From Cyclobacteriaceae bacterium (lineage in GTDB: Bacteria; Bacteroidota; Bacteroidia; Cytophagales; Cyclobacteriaceae): DNA of 64,000 nucleotides. Position 1 is the first letter of the stretch. Each line of letters starts with the position of its first letter. The notes below the pieces were generated by a model. That model was not told the origin of the DNA. It saw only the letters and a list, made by a program, of their open reading frames with translations, and did no database searches. Made by a program: the position numbers and the translations under genes. The stretch spans positions 62,001 through 126,000 of the forward strand of contig JAEUTZ010000006.1 in assembly GCA_016787725.1 (NCBI GenBank), given 5' to 3'. Positions 26,842 through 35,908 of the stretch are shown one piece after another.

Positions 26842-29565
26842 ATGAGGCTGTACTTTTTCACCTTATTCTTAACGCTGACTTTCCAAGCCGCATTTTCGCA
26901 GTCCGCTAGGAAAGAATCTGAAATACTTCAAAAACTGGACGAACTCCTTTTCGACTCCCGGTATGAAGAAGCTGTCCTATTAGCCGATCAATCCACTTCA
27001 AAGGAGGTACAAGTAGCGGTATTGATTGGAAATAAAAAATCAGAAGCCCTCATCCGGCAAGGAAAATTTGATGAAGCCAATGCTTTGCTTCAACAAATCC
27101 TTGCTCATATCAATTCGTCTGCACTCGGTGAGCCTTTCACATCAATCACAAAATCAAATATTGGGTTCCTTTATTTGAATCAAGGAAGAAATGACCTGGC
27201 TCTTGAAATCCTGGTGCCCGCCTCCATAGCCTTGCAACACGCTGGCGCTGCGTTAGAAGCCGCGCAGGCATTTACGTATCTGGGGCTGGTCTATTTAAAC
27301 ACCGGAAAATATGTGCAGGCGGAGGAACAGCAATTGATGGCGCTTTCGATTCGTAACGATCACCTACCCGAAATGCATGAATTGATTGCCGCTTCCTACA
27401 ACGATTTGGGCTTAATCTATAGCCGTTTGGATTTGGATAAAGCGTTGGATAATTATGAGAAAGCAACCGCACTATATGCCAAATTGCATGGCGAAGATCA
27501 TCCCAAATTTGCAATTGCCAATACCAATCTGGGTGTTGTGTACCTGGCGTTAGCGCTGTATGGTGATGCCGTCAATTATTTTGAAACCGCCCTGAAAATC
27601 TGGGAGAAGCGTTCGTCACAACCCAATCCTTCCAAAGCCTTTGTGCTGCGTTACCTGGGAGAAACCTATTCAAAGATGGGCAACCTGTCCGCGGGTAAGG
27701 AGTTTTACGATAAAGCTCTGCACATGTATGAAACCGTTTATGGCAAGAAACATCCGGATGTTGCGTTTATGCACATGGTGATTGGCGATGTCTATCAATC
27801 CGAAAATCAGTATGAGGCGGCCTTAAATTCTTACCAACAATCCCTGATAGCCAATGTCAGCGATTTCAATTCTCTGGATATAGCCATTCATCCCACCGGT
27901 AAGAATTTTTACAGTGGCACTCAATTGCTTTATTCTCTGATGTCGAAAGCCGAAACACTGGAGGCCAGGCACTTGGGTAAAACCCTGAAACTATCGGATC
28001 TTACGTTAGGACTTACTGCGTTACAGGTTTGCGATTCCTTGATTGACCGGTTGCGCCAACAAACCACCAATGAAACCGATAAAATTTCACTGGGCACCAT
28101 CGCTTCTGAAATCTATGCCGATGGAGTTAGAATTTCTCATTTACTCAACGAAGTGTCTTTCACAAATCGGTATTCCTATCGAGAACTTTCCTTCTATTTT
28201 GCTGAAAAAAGTAAGTCTGCCGTATTGCAAGAAGCAATTTCCGATGCTAATGCGAAATCGTTCGCCAATATCCCGGCCCACTTACTGGAGGAAGAAAAGA
28301 GTCTGAAAGCAGCGATGGCCATGGTCAATCAAAAACTCGCACAAAAGCCTTCCGAAGAGGAAGAAAAGTATCTGCGCGAAACTGCTTTTCATTTAAATCA
28401 AAGTTATGTTGAATTCACGCAACAATTAGAACAAAACTTTCCGGATTACTTTAATCTTAAATTCAACTCTACTTTGCCTTCTGTTAAACAAATTCAGGAA
28501 TTGCTGGATGAATACACTGGCCTCCTTTCTTATTTTATTGACGAGAATGAAGAAGGGGCCAGCCGATTGTACACTTATACGATTACCAAAAAAAGTTTTG
28601 TCATTAAAGATCAGGCAATACCTGTCGAATATGACAAGTTCTTAAGCGGCTATCGGAACAGTTTGTATTTCTCCTCATTAAACACATTTATCCCAACCAG
28701 CAGAAGTCTCTACCGGCTGCTCATTCCCAAGGGGTTGCCCACTGCCATTAATAACCTGGTTATCCTTCCGGCCGGCCGAATGAGTGTTATTCCCTTTGAA
28801 GCATTGTTGACGAAAGCGGTAAGCAATGCTCAGGCAGCCTCGTTCAAAAACCTGCCCTACCTGATTAAAGAGTATAGCATCCGCTATGAGTTTTCAGCCG
28901 GTTTATTGCTTCAAAAGAAAATCTCAAAGGAGCCCCTTCAAATTACTTCTGCCCGTCTGTTGGCACCGATCTCGTTCCCCGAAAAAGATAACCTCAATAA
29001 TTTACCGGGCACTGAACTGGAAGTAAATGAAATTGCAAAATTACTGCAAACAAAAAATATCACATGTGATGTACTAATCAGTAAACAGGCTAACGAAACC
29101 ATGGTTAAGGAGGAAGATCTGAAGAATTTCACCTTGATTCATTTCGCCACCCACGGCATTGTTGATGAAGATAATCCGGAATTGTCGCGCATCTTTTTGC
29201 AGAATGATTCGGAAGCCGAAGATGGCAACTTATATTCAGGCGAGATCTATAACCTCCATTTGAATGCAAATCTGGTGACCCTGTCAGCCTGTCAAACCGG
29301 CCTGGGTAAGATTTCCAAAGGTGAGGGCGTAATCGGATTGTCGCGGGCATTGGTTTATGCGGGGGCAAAAAATCTCATTGTCTCATTTTGGAGCGTAGCC
29401 GATGAATCCACTGCAGAATTCATGACCCGTTTTTATCAAATCCTATTACAGAATCAAGGCCGTACATTTACTACGGGATTAAGAGAAGCAAAACTGGAAA
29501 TGATCGGACAGGATACCTATGCGGCTCCCTATTATTGGGCACCGTTTATATTGATAGGATTTTAA
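26842..29565 (+). CDS. Secreted TPR-CHAT domain protein
   Basis: 907 residues. The N-terminus is a Sec-type signal peptide (LYFFTLFLTLTFQAAFSQ). Residues about 60-330 hold TPR repeats of the 42-residue kinesin-light-chain kind ('AQAFTYLGLVYLNTGKYVQAEEQ', 'AIANTNLGVVYLALALYGDAVNYFE', 'AFVLRYLGETYSKMGNLSAGKEFY'). The C-terminal third is a CHAT domain, a caspase-like fold; the catalytic dyad is intact: His771 (HFATHG) and Cys817 (SACQTG). A protease role outside the cytoplasm is the natural inference, although many such Bacteroidota proteins are uncharacterised. Tight coupling to the preceding outer-membrane protein. Confidence 0.9.
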   Translation: MRLYFFTLFLTLTFQAAFSQSARKESEILQKLDELLFDSRYEEAVLLADQSTSKEVQVAVLIGNKKSEALIRQGKFDEANALLQQILAHINSSALGEPFTSITKSNIGFLYLNQGRNDLALEILVPASIALQHAGAALEAAQAFTYLGLVYLNTGKYVQAEEQQLMALSIRNDHLPEMHELIAASYNDLGLIYSRLDLDKALDNYEKATALYAKLHGEDHPKFAIANTNLGVVYLALALYGDAVNYFETALKIWEKRSSQPNPSKAFVLRYLGETYSKMGNLSAGKEFYDKALHMYETVYGKKHPDVAFMHMVIGDVYQSENQYEAALNSYQQSLIANVSDFNSLDIAIHPTGKNFYSGTQLLYSLMSKAETLEARHLGKTLKLSDLTLGLTALQVCDSLIDRLRQQTTNETDKISLGTIASEIYADGVRISHLLNEVSFTNRYSYRELSFYFAEKSKSAVLQEAISDANAKSFANIPAHLLEEEKSLKAAMAMVNQKLAQKPSEEEEKYLRETAFHLNQSYVEFTQQLEQNFPDYFNLKFNSTLPSVKQIQELLDEYTGLLSYFIDENEEGASRLYTYTITKKSFVIKDQAIPVEYDKFLSGYRNSLYFSSLNTFIPTSRSLYRLLIPKGLPTAINNLVILPAGRMSVIPFEALLTKAVSNAQAASFKNLPYLIKEYSIRYEFSAGLLLQKKISKEPLQITSARLLAPISFPEKDNLNNLPGTELEVNEIAKLLQTKNITCDVLISKQANETMVKEEDLKNFTLIHFATHGIVDEDNPELSRIFLQNDSEAEDGNLYSGEIYNLHLNANLVTLSACQTGLGKISKGEGVIGLSRALVYAGAKNLIVSFWSVADESTAEFMTRFYQILLQNQGRTFTTGLREAKLEMIGQDTYAAPYYWAPFILIGF

Positions 29566-29582
29566 ACTTGGAGCGGATTTTT

Positions 29583-29624
29583 AACCCGCCCTTGCAGTAG
29601 TGGGTGGGTTCGCCACTCCTACTG
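29583..29624. repeat. Strong palindromic hairpin between the CHAT gene and pcm
   Basis: CAGTAG (29595-29600) and GGGTGG (29602-29607) pair with CCACTC and CTACTG (29613-29624) to give a 12-bp stem with one bulged T, one G-T pair and the loop GTTCG. An alternative stem pairs 29583-29591 with 29602-29610. No T run follows, so it is not a classical terminator; it may be a REP-like element or an mRNA 3' stabiliser. Confidence 0.5.
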
Positions 29625-29752
29625 TCAGGGTCAGGTTGTAACACAGTTTAACGCTATGGCAAAATAGAATTTACTGTGCTTTAGAGAACCGTAAAGTAGG
29701 GGCATGAGTTTCAATTTTCCTAAACATTTTCCAAAACTTTGTTTCCCTGGTA

Positions 29753-29787
29753 AAAATGGCGTTTTTAGTGCCAAAATGGCGCTTTTA
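29753..29787. repeat. Direct repeat of AAAATGGCG(T/C)TTTTA, 20-bp period, at the pcm start
   Basis: Copies at 29753-29767 and 29773-29787 differ in one base. The second ends 3 bp before the pcm ATG. Two-turn spacing suggests a protein-binding pair or a translational element. Confidence 0.5.
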
Positions 29788-29790
29788 TAG

Positions 29791-30441
29791 ATGATTGAGG
29801 ACAACTACAAACAGCGCGGATTGCGCAATAAACTGGTCAAAAAACTCCGTGAAAAGGGCATTTTCGATGAGGGGGTTTTAAGCGCCATTGGAAAAGTGCC
29901 TCGCCATGCATTTTTTGATGATGCCCTGCTTGTCCATGCCTACGAAGACAAGGCTTTTCCAATTGGGGAAGGTCAGACGATTTCACAGCCTTTTACAGTA
30001 GCCTTTCAGACCGAAAAGTTAAAAATAAAGCCTGGCGAGAAGGTGCTTGAAATTGGAACCGGATCCGGCTACCAGGCCGCAATTTTAGTTGAAATGGGGG
30101 CCAAGGTGTATACCATTGAATATAATAATAAACTTTACGAGCGCACCCGGAAATTTCTTCCCCTTCTGGGCTACCAACCCTTCTTTTTTTACGGAGATGG
30201 ATCCAAAGGAATTCCTGCGAAAGCCCCGTATGATAAAATTATCGTAACTGCCGGAGCCCCTGTTGTGCCTACCGCGCTTACCGATCAACTGGCAGACGGT
30301 GGAATTCTGATTATCCCTGTGGGGGATCGCGAACGTCAAAAAATGCTGCGCATCACCAAGCTAAATGGTAAACTCAAGCAAGAAGAATTTGAATTCTTTG
30401 CCTTCGTACCGCTCTTAGGCGAGCAGGGATGGAAGCAATGA
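29791..30441 (+). CDS. pcm: Protein-L-isoaspartate O-methyltransferase
   Basis: 216 residues, usual length. 'GQTISQP' at 61-67 is the family signature; SAM-binding motif LEIGTGSGYQ at 86-95. The enzyme methylates abnormal isoaspartyl residues so that damaged proteins can be repaired. The last 27 bp overlap the 3' end of the convergent thrC gene. Confidence 0.95.
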   Translation: MIEDNYKQRGLRNKLVKKLREKGIFDEGVLSAIGKVPRHAFFDDALLVHAYEDKAFPIGEGQTISQPFTVAFQTEKLKIKPGEKVLEIGTGSGYQAAILVEMGAKVYTIEYNNKLYERTRKFLPLLGYQPFFFYGDGSKGIPAKAPYDKIIVTAGAPVVPTALTDQLADGGILIIPVGDRERQKMLRITKLNGKLKQEEFEFFAFVPLLGEQGWKQ

Positions 30442-31719
30442 TTTTAATTCTTCAAACTTGGCAGAGACAGGAATGGAAGTTTTCTTACCTGCAAGAAACT
30501 TGTTCAATCGTTCAGGTAGTTCGGGTTTGGTGTGAATAGCTTCTTCCACTACCTCCATAAACTTGGCAGAATGTGCCGTCTCCAGAAACACTCCCGAGTA
30601 TTCAGGATGCGCCTGTAGGAACGTTTTCAAACCAAGATATCCCACGGCTCCATGTGGATCCAAGACATACTGGCTCTTCTCAAAAACTGATTTCATCGCC
30701 CCTTTCGTCTCCGCATCGGTAAATGAATATCCTGCTACATCATTCGAGAACGCCTTCGCCTCCTGATTATACAAATCGAGCATTCGCACAAAATTACTGG
30801 GATTGCCAACATCCATCGCATTGCTGATTGTTTGTTTGGAGATACGTGGCAGAAACACACCCGACTTCAAAAATTCAGGAACAACTGCATTGACATTGGT
30901 AGCCGCAACAAATTTAGCAATTGGCAGTCCCATCCTTTTGGCAATTAATCCTGCTGTCAGATTCCCGAAATTGCCGCTCGGTACGGATACCACCAATGGC
31001 CGTCTGGTTTTCGCAAGATGTGCATAGGCATAGAAGTAATAGAATGATTGAGGAATCAACCGTGCGATGTTGATGGAATTGGCTGAAGTTAGGAAAAAAA
31101 CTTGCTTCAGATCCGCATCCATAAAAGCCGCTTTCACCAACCGCTGGCAATCATCAAAAGTACCCATCACTTCCAGTGCGGTAATGTTTTTACCCAAGGT
31201 GGTGAATTGTTTTTCCTGTACCTCACTCACTTTGCCGGCTGGATATAAGACTACCACACGGGTACCGGGTACATTTAAGAACGCATTTGCAACCGCACTG
31301 CCTGTATCGCCCGATGTGGCTACTAAAATTGTTATTGTTTTGTTCTCCTGTTGGGCAAAATAGCCAAGCAACCCGGATAGAAACCGGGCCCCAAAATCCT
31401 TAAAGGCCAGGGTAGGTCCATGAAATAATTCCTGGCAGTAAACATTTTTCTCAATCGCTACCAACGGTGCATCGAATTGAATCGTGTGCGCAATGATTTT
31501 CCTTAGCTCATCCTCGGGCACATCATCATCGAGAAATCGTACTGCCACTTCAAACCCAATTTGTCCGAGTGTTAAGTCTGCTAAAGCGTTGATAAAAAAC
31601 TCCGGTAGAACCGGAATATACTCGGGCATGTACAACCCATTGTCCGGAGCCAACCCCTGGATCACAGCCTCGCGTAAACTAACTTTTCGATGTCGGTTGT
31701 TGGTACTATAATACTTCAT
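30415..31719 (-). CDS. thrC: Threonine synthase
   Basis: 434 residues. PLP lysine K107 in HGPTLAFKDFG; 'ATSGDTGSAVANAF' and 'SVPSGNFGNLTAGLIAKRMG' are family motifs. Converts O-phosphohomoserine to threonine, the last step of the pathway. Its ATG overlaps the thrB stop codon by 4 bp (ATGA), indicating translational coupling, and it is last in the thrABC operon. Confidence 0.97.
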   Translation of the reverse strand: MKYYSTNNRHRKVSLREAVIQGLAPDNGLYMPEYIPVLPEFFINALADLTLGQIGFEVAVRFLDDDVPEDELRKIIAHTIQFDAPLVAIEKNVYCQELFHGPTLAFKDFGARFLSGLLGYFAQQENKTITILVATSGDTGSAVANAFLNVPGTRVVVLYPAGKVSEVQEKQFTTLGKNITALEVMGTFDDCQRLVKAAFMDADLKQVFFLTSANSINIARLIPQSFYYFYAYAHLAKTRRPLVVSVPSGNFGNLTAGLIAKRMGLPIAKFVAATNVNAVVPEFLKSGVFLPRISKQTISNAMDVGNPSNFVRMLDLYNQEAKAFSNDVAGYSFTDAETKGAMKSVFEKSQYVLDPHGAVGYLGLKTFLQAHPEYSGVFLETAHSAKFMEVVEEAIHTKPELPERLNKFLAGKKTSIPVSAKFEELKSLLPSLLA

Positions 31720-32651
31720 GTGCGCTCAGTAATATAGGCCCCGCGTTGATTAATTTTTGATACATACACATCGGCTATTAGCTCCCGCCTTTCGAATTCC
31801 TGTTGAATCGCCTCGCCTGCTCGTGTTGCGATGGGACGTGATTCACTCAAGGCAAATACCGTTGGACCAGAACCCGAAATTCCAAATCCCAGGGCACCCG
31901 ACTCCAGGGCTACGGTACGCATTTTATCAAACCCGGGAATGAAGGCAGCGCGGATGGGTTCTGCAATCACATCCTTCAAGGATCGACCGATCAAAGCGTA
32001 GTCCGGCTTCATTAACCCGATCATCAGGCCGGCAATATTTCCACTTTGCGTGATGGTATCCTTTAATGAAATCGATTGCCGCAATACTTTCCGTGAATCT
32101 TCTGTCTTCAGTTCAAGATGAGGATGAACAAGGGTACAGTACATTTTTTCCGTAGCATCAATCCGGATTACATCGAGTGGGGAATAATCCCTGACCAGCA
32201 CAAAACCACCCAATAACGAAGGAGCTACGTTATCGGCATGTGCCGACCCACAGGCTACGCGTTCCGCTTCCATCGCATGCGGCACCAACTGTTCACGCGT
32301 AAGCGGATTACCCATCAGTTCATTTATTGCAACCAAAGCTGCTACTCCACTGGCTGCACTGGATCCCATGCCACTTCCTAGCGGCAGGTTTTTATTCAAC
32401 TCAATATCAACGCCCTGGTTTAACCCTAAGGAGCGCAGGAATGATGCGACAGCAACACTGGCTGTATTTTTCATAGCCTCACGTGGGAGCTTTCCACCGT
32501 CTCCGGTAATTGATACTAGTTGAATCAACTCATCCTTCCGCAACGTTATACGCACTTCATCACCAGGATGATCCACCGCAAAGCCTAGTATATCAAACCC
32601 GCAACATACATTAGCTACGGTGGCCGGAGCAAAGGCTTTTATTGAGGTCAT
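31716..32651 (-). CDS. thrB: Homoserine kinase
   Basis: 311 residues, GHMP kinase family. ATP-binding loop PLGSGMGSSAASG at about 90-102; N-terminal 'APATVANVCCGFDILGFA'; C-terminal 'GFGISGSGPTVFAL'. Phosphorylates homoserine. It starts 6 bp after the thrA stop and overlaps thrC by 4 bp. Confidence 0.97.
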   Translation of the reverse strand: MTSIKAFAPATVANVCCGFDILGFAVDHPGDEVRITLRKDELIQLVSITGDGGKLPREAMKNTASVAVASFLRSLGLNQGVDIELNKNLPLGSGMGSSAASGVAALVAINELMGNPLTREQLVPHAMEAERVACGSAHADNVAPSLLGGFVLVRDYSPLDVIRIDATEKMYCTLVHPHLELKTEDSRKVLRQSISLKDTITQSGNIAGLMIGLMKPDYALIGRSLKDVIAEPIRAAFIPGFDKMRTVALESGALGFGISGSGPTVFALSESRPIATRAGEAIQQEFERRELIADVYVSKINQRGAYITERT

Positions 32652-32657
32652 GGAAGG

Positions 32658-35114
32658 TTAGTTGTTTGCATAGTTACCAATCCGGATTATATCCGCAAAA
32701 ACCCCAGCCGCTGTTACTTCTGCTCCCGCGCCAGGACCCCGAATAACCATGGGCCGCTCGTTATAGCGCTCCGTGGTTAATAAAATAATATTGTCACTTC
32801 CGGAAAGAGAGTAAAACGGATGTTGTGCATTGACCGATCCTAAACGAATACTTGTTTTCCCATCTTTCAAAACCGCCATATACCTCAACTTTTCATTGCG
32901 TGAAGCTGCCTCCGTTGCCAATTTCTCAAAGTAGGAATTGTGCTTCTCCAATTTTGTAAAGAATGCATCTACGGCCAACTCACCCCGGCAATCCTCGGGC
33001 ACTAAGCTTTCAACCTGAATATCCCCTAACTCCAGAGACAATCCTGCTTCCCGCGAAAGGATCAGAATTTTTCGGGCCACATCCATGCCATTAAGATCAT
33101 CGCGGGGATCGGGCTCGGTATACCCCTTCGCTTTTGCCGCTTTAACCACTTCACTGAATTGATCGCCAGGCTGAAAGGTGCTGAAGATGTAGTTCAATGT
33201 TCCGCTTAGTACTGCTTCAATTCCAATCACCGCATCCCCGCTGATCAGTAAGTCATTAAGTGTGTTGATGACAGGAAGTCCGGCACCGACATTGGTTTCG
33301 TACAAAAACTTAACGCCACGCTTTTGAGCCGCTTGCTTCAGCGTTTGGTACTTCTGCATGGACCCTGAATTCGCCTTTTTGTTAGGCGTTACAATCGAGA
33401 TGTTGGAAGAAAGTATGGCTTCGTAATGATCAGTAACTTCTGTGCTGGACGTGCAGTCTACGAAAATGCTATTCGACAGGTTCAGGCTCATCATCGTACC
33501 CATATAGGTATTCAGGTTCATCGCCTCTCCTACTTCCAGCATTTGGGCAACTGCGACTTCAAGACCTAAGCCATCTTCATTAAACAACAACTTTTTACTG
33601 TTGGCTATCCCCACCACATGTACCTCGATATGGTTTTGGCTGGCCAACTGGTTGTATTGTTTCTGAATCATGGCTAATAATGACTTCCCAATCAGACCTG
33701 TTCCTACCAGAAACACATTTAACACCTTACGATCCGACAGGAAGAATGCCTCGTGTAAAACATTCAATGCTTTCGCAATATCTTGTTGATGAATCACAGC
33801 CGAAATATTCAGTTCAGAAGACCCTTGTGCAATGGCATTGATATTAATCCCACTTTTTCCCAATGCACCGAACATCCGTCCGCTGGTACCGGGGTTGTGT
33901 TTCATGTTTTCTCCTACAATCGCCACAATGGATAGATGTTCCTCCACCTTCACTTCATCCATCTCCTGACTTCGGATTTCATATTGAAATTCCTTTTCGA
34001 TGGCGCGTTTTGCCTGGTTCGATTTGCTGCCTTCGATGGCAAAGCAGATGGAGTGCTCGGAGGATGCCTGACTGATTAAAATCACGCTAATGTTTTCTTT
34101 GGCCAGGGTGCCAAACAAACGCATGGAAACACCTACCACACCAACCAGGCCACTACCCTGTACACTAAGCAAACTAATCTTATCCATCGAAGAAATTCCC
34201 TTAATGATCAGGTCACGGCCATTGGATTGATCGCTGATCACGGTGCCCGCAAAGGTTGGATTGAATGTATTCTTGATCCAGATGGGAATATGATTCACCA
34301 TGGCCGGTTGCATGGTAGCCGGAAAAATTACTTTAGCTCCAAAATGAGAAAGCTCCATGGCCTCCTCATAGGACATTTCTTTTACCGTAAATGCCTTCTT
34401 TACCTTACGGGGATCGGCTGTCATCATGCCGTCCACATCGGTCCAGATTTCCAATGTAGATGCCTTCAGGGCTCCCGCAAAAATCGCAGCCGTGTAATCG
34501 GAACCACTCCGACCAATGGTGGTGGTTTCTCCAGACGAGGATGATCCGATAAAGCCCGTAATCACTTGCAACTCTCCATGAACATCAAAGTATTCACGAA
34601 TCAACCGGTTGGTCGTTTGAAAGTCAATCCGGGCATTCCCAAAATGATTATCCGTTCGAACTACCAGGCGGGCATCCAGAAATTCTGCTGCCAATCCCTG
34701 ATCTTTTATCGCCTCAGCAATAATGAATGCCGATAATCGCTCGCCAAAACTCATGATGTAATCGAGGGTTCGCAGCGTTCGCTCCTTCACGAGAAATACT
34801 CCATGCAACACATCTTCCAGTTCATTGATCATGAACTTCACCTGCGCGATTACTCCACTTTGCTTCTGAATCCCGATTAAGTCACGCACCGCATCCAGAT
34901 GTCTGGTTTCCAGGGCTTGCAGGTGGGTCTTGTATTCACTGTTTCCCGCCAACGCCAATGCGCTCATCGTGATGAGCACATCGGTTACTCCACCGAAGGC
35001 AGAGAATACAACGGCAATGCTATCTTCCTTGAGGCCGGGCTTTATAATTTCAATGACCGAACGTATGCGCTCCGATTTCCCTACCGATGAACCACCAAAT
35101 TTTAAAATTTTCAT
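32658..35114 (-). CDS. thrA: Bifunctional aspartate kinase / homoserine dehydrogenase I
   Basis: 818 residues. Aspartokinase domain with KFGGSSVG at 4-11 and 'GRSGSDYTAAIFAGAL'; two ACT regulatory segments around 300-450; homoserine dehydrogenase from about 464 (NVFLVGTGLIG) with 'NVGAGLPVINTLNDLL' and 'GTLNYIFSTF'. Catalyses the first and third steps of threonine synthesis, usually inhibited by threonine through the ACT domains. First gene of thrABC and preceded by a Thr-rich leader peptide, so transcriptional or translational control by threonyl-tRNA is likely. Confidence 0.97.
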   Translation of the reverse strand: MKILKFGGSSVGKSERIRSVIEIIKPGLKEDSIAVVFSAFGGVTDVLITMSALALAGNSEYKTHLQALETRHLDAVRDLIGIQKQSGVIAQVKFMINELEDVLHGVFLVKERTLRTLDYIMSFGERLSAFIIAEAIKDQGLAAEFLDARLVVRTDNHFGNARIDFQTTNRLIREYFDVHGELQVITGFIGSSSSGETTTIGRSGSDYTAAIFAGALKASTLEIWTDVDGMMTADPRKVKKAFTVKEMSYEEAMELSHFGAKVIFPATMQPAMVNHIPIWIKNTFNPTFAGTVISDQSNGRDLIIKGISSMDKISLLSVQGSGLVGVVGVSMRLFGTLAKENISVILISQASSEHSICFAIEGSKSNQAKRAIEKEFQYEIRSQEMDEVKVEEHLSIVAIVGENMKHNPGTSGRMFGALGKSGININAIAQGSSELNISAVIHQQDIAKALNVLHEAFFLSDRKVLNVFLVGTGLIGKSLLAMIQKQYNQLASQNHIEVHVVGIANSKKLLFNEDGLGLEVAVAQMLEVGEAMNLNTYMGTMMSLNLSNSIFVDCTSSTEVTDHYEAILSSNISIVTPNKKANSGSMQKYQTLKQAAQKRGVKFLYETNVGAGLPVINTLNDLLISGDAVIGIEAVLSGTLNYIFSTFQPGDQFSEVVKAAKAKGYTEPDPRDDLNGMDVARKILILSREAGLSLELGDIQVESLVPEDCRGELAVDAFFTKLEKHNSYFEKLATEAASRNEKLRYMAVLKDGKTSIRLGSVNAQHPFYSLSGSDNIILLTTERYNERPMVIRGPGAGAEVTAAGVFADIIRIGNYANN

Positions 35115-35122
35115 AATAAACG

Positions 35123-35139
35123 TCTGAAATCACTTCAGA
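35123..35139 (-). promoter_or_regulatory. Small hairpin just before thrA
   Basis: TCTGAA/TTCAGA stem with a 5-nt loop, ending 8 nt before the thrA start codon on the minus strand. Too weak for a classical terminator but placed to affect thrA translation initiation as part of the leader. Confidence 0.35.
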
Positions 35140-35190
35140 TTTTGATTTTGGAATTAAGTACTAGGATGTTATGAGAAAGCAGAAATATGT

Positions 35191-35204
35191 CGGGAGCTAC
35201 CCCG
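35191..35204 (-). promoter_or_regulatory. GC-rich hairpin at the end of the thr leader ORF
   Basis: On the minus strand CGGGG-UAGC-UCCCG can form a 5-bp stem (one G-U pair) with a tetraloop that contains the leader stop codon. It lies 3' of the Thr codons, within reach of a ribosome stalled on them. Confidence 0.4.
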
Positions 35205-35262
35205 TAATCGTGGTGGTGGTTGTCTCAATAGAGATTGAGGCCGGGTACAAAAGAAGGGTCAT
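35197..35262 (-). CDS. thrL: thr operon leader peptide (attenuator)
   Basis: A 21-residue ORF, too short for usual gene calling: ATG at 35262, TAG at 35199-35197. Residues 14-20 read TTTTTIT (codons ACA ACC ACC ACC ACG ATT ACG), preceded by a second Thr and two more Ile codons, i.e. 7 Thr and 3 Ile of 21. The composition mirrors the thrL leader of enterobacteria, which senses both Thr and Ile. It ends 82 nt before thrA, the first gene of thrABC, on the same strand. The inverted repeat CTCAAT/ATTGAG lies inside its coding region (35224-35239). Function as a ribosome-stalling sensor of charged tRNA-Thr is inferred from composition and position. Confidence 0.85.
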   Translation of the reverse strand: MTLLLYPASISIETTTTTITG

Positions 35263-35377
35263 GCAGAAAAACACGAAGTACGATTATTTCACGCAAGAAG
35301 CACATTGGGCTCGGGTATTGCAAAATATTTTTATGATTTTTGCTGCGCAGAAAACAAACTAACAGTAAGTAGCCACC

Positions 35378-35908
35378 ATGGAGCGTAAGCAAAAGCACCC
35401 TCGCGAATCATTTGTAAGCATGACTGAGTTGGTGTTGCCGAACGACACCAATACGCTGAATAACTTAATGGGTGGGCGTTTGATGCATTGGATGGATATT
35501 GTTTCTGCCATTGCCGGGCAAAAACACTGCGAAAGCATTGTGGTCACCGCTTCTGTTGACAACATCTCCTTTCGCTCCCCCATTCGCTTAGGGGATGTGG
35601 TTACGTTACGGGCACGCGCCACACGTGCCTTTAATTCTTCAGTTGAAATCCGGATTGATGTGGATGCAGAAAATATTCCGGAAGGCCGGAAGATCGACAG
35701 CAACTCTGCCTACTTCACATTTGTTGCAGTGGATAAAAATGGACAACCGGTAGCCATCCCTGAAATTGTACCCGAAACGCCCGAAGAAATTGAATTGTAT
35801 AAAGGGGCTTTACGCAGAAGGCAACTTCGGTTGATCCTGGCCGGAAGGATGAACCCAACCGAAGCCAATGAGTTGAAATCCATCTTTCATATCAAAGAGA
35901 AAGAATGA
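35378..35908 (+). CDS. Acyl-CoA thioesterase (hotdog fold, YciA/BACH-like)
   Basis: 176 residues. 'VLPNDTNTLNNLMGGRLMHWMDIVSAIAG' at about 19-47 is the hotdog-helix signature of acyl-CoA thioesterases, followed by 'ASVDNISFRSPIRLGDVV'. Hydrolyses acyl-CoA to free acid and CoA. It is divergent from the thr operon; the next gene overlaps its stop codon (ATGA). Confidence 0.93.
   Translation: MERKQKHPRESFVSMTELVLPNDTNTLNNLMGGRLMHWMDIVSAIAGQKHCESIVVTASVDNISFRSPIRLGDVVTLRARATRAFNSSVEIRIDVDAENIPEGRKIDSNSAYFTFVAVDKNGQPVAIPEIVPETPEEIELYKGALRRRQLRLILAGRMNPTEANELKSIFHIKEKE

Noticed and set aside
35171-35362. 63-codon plus-strand ORF upstream of the thioesterase gene
   Set aside because: It is the antisense of the thr leader region (its Val run is the complement of the Thr codons), has no family features and overlaps the divergent promoter region.
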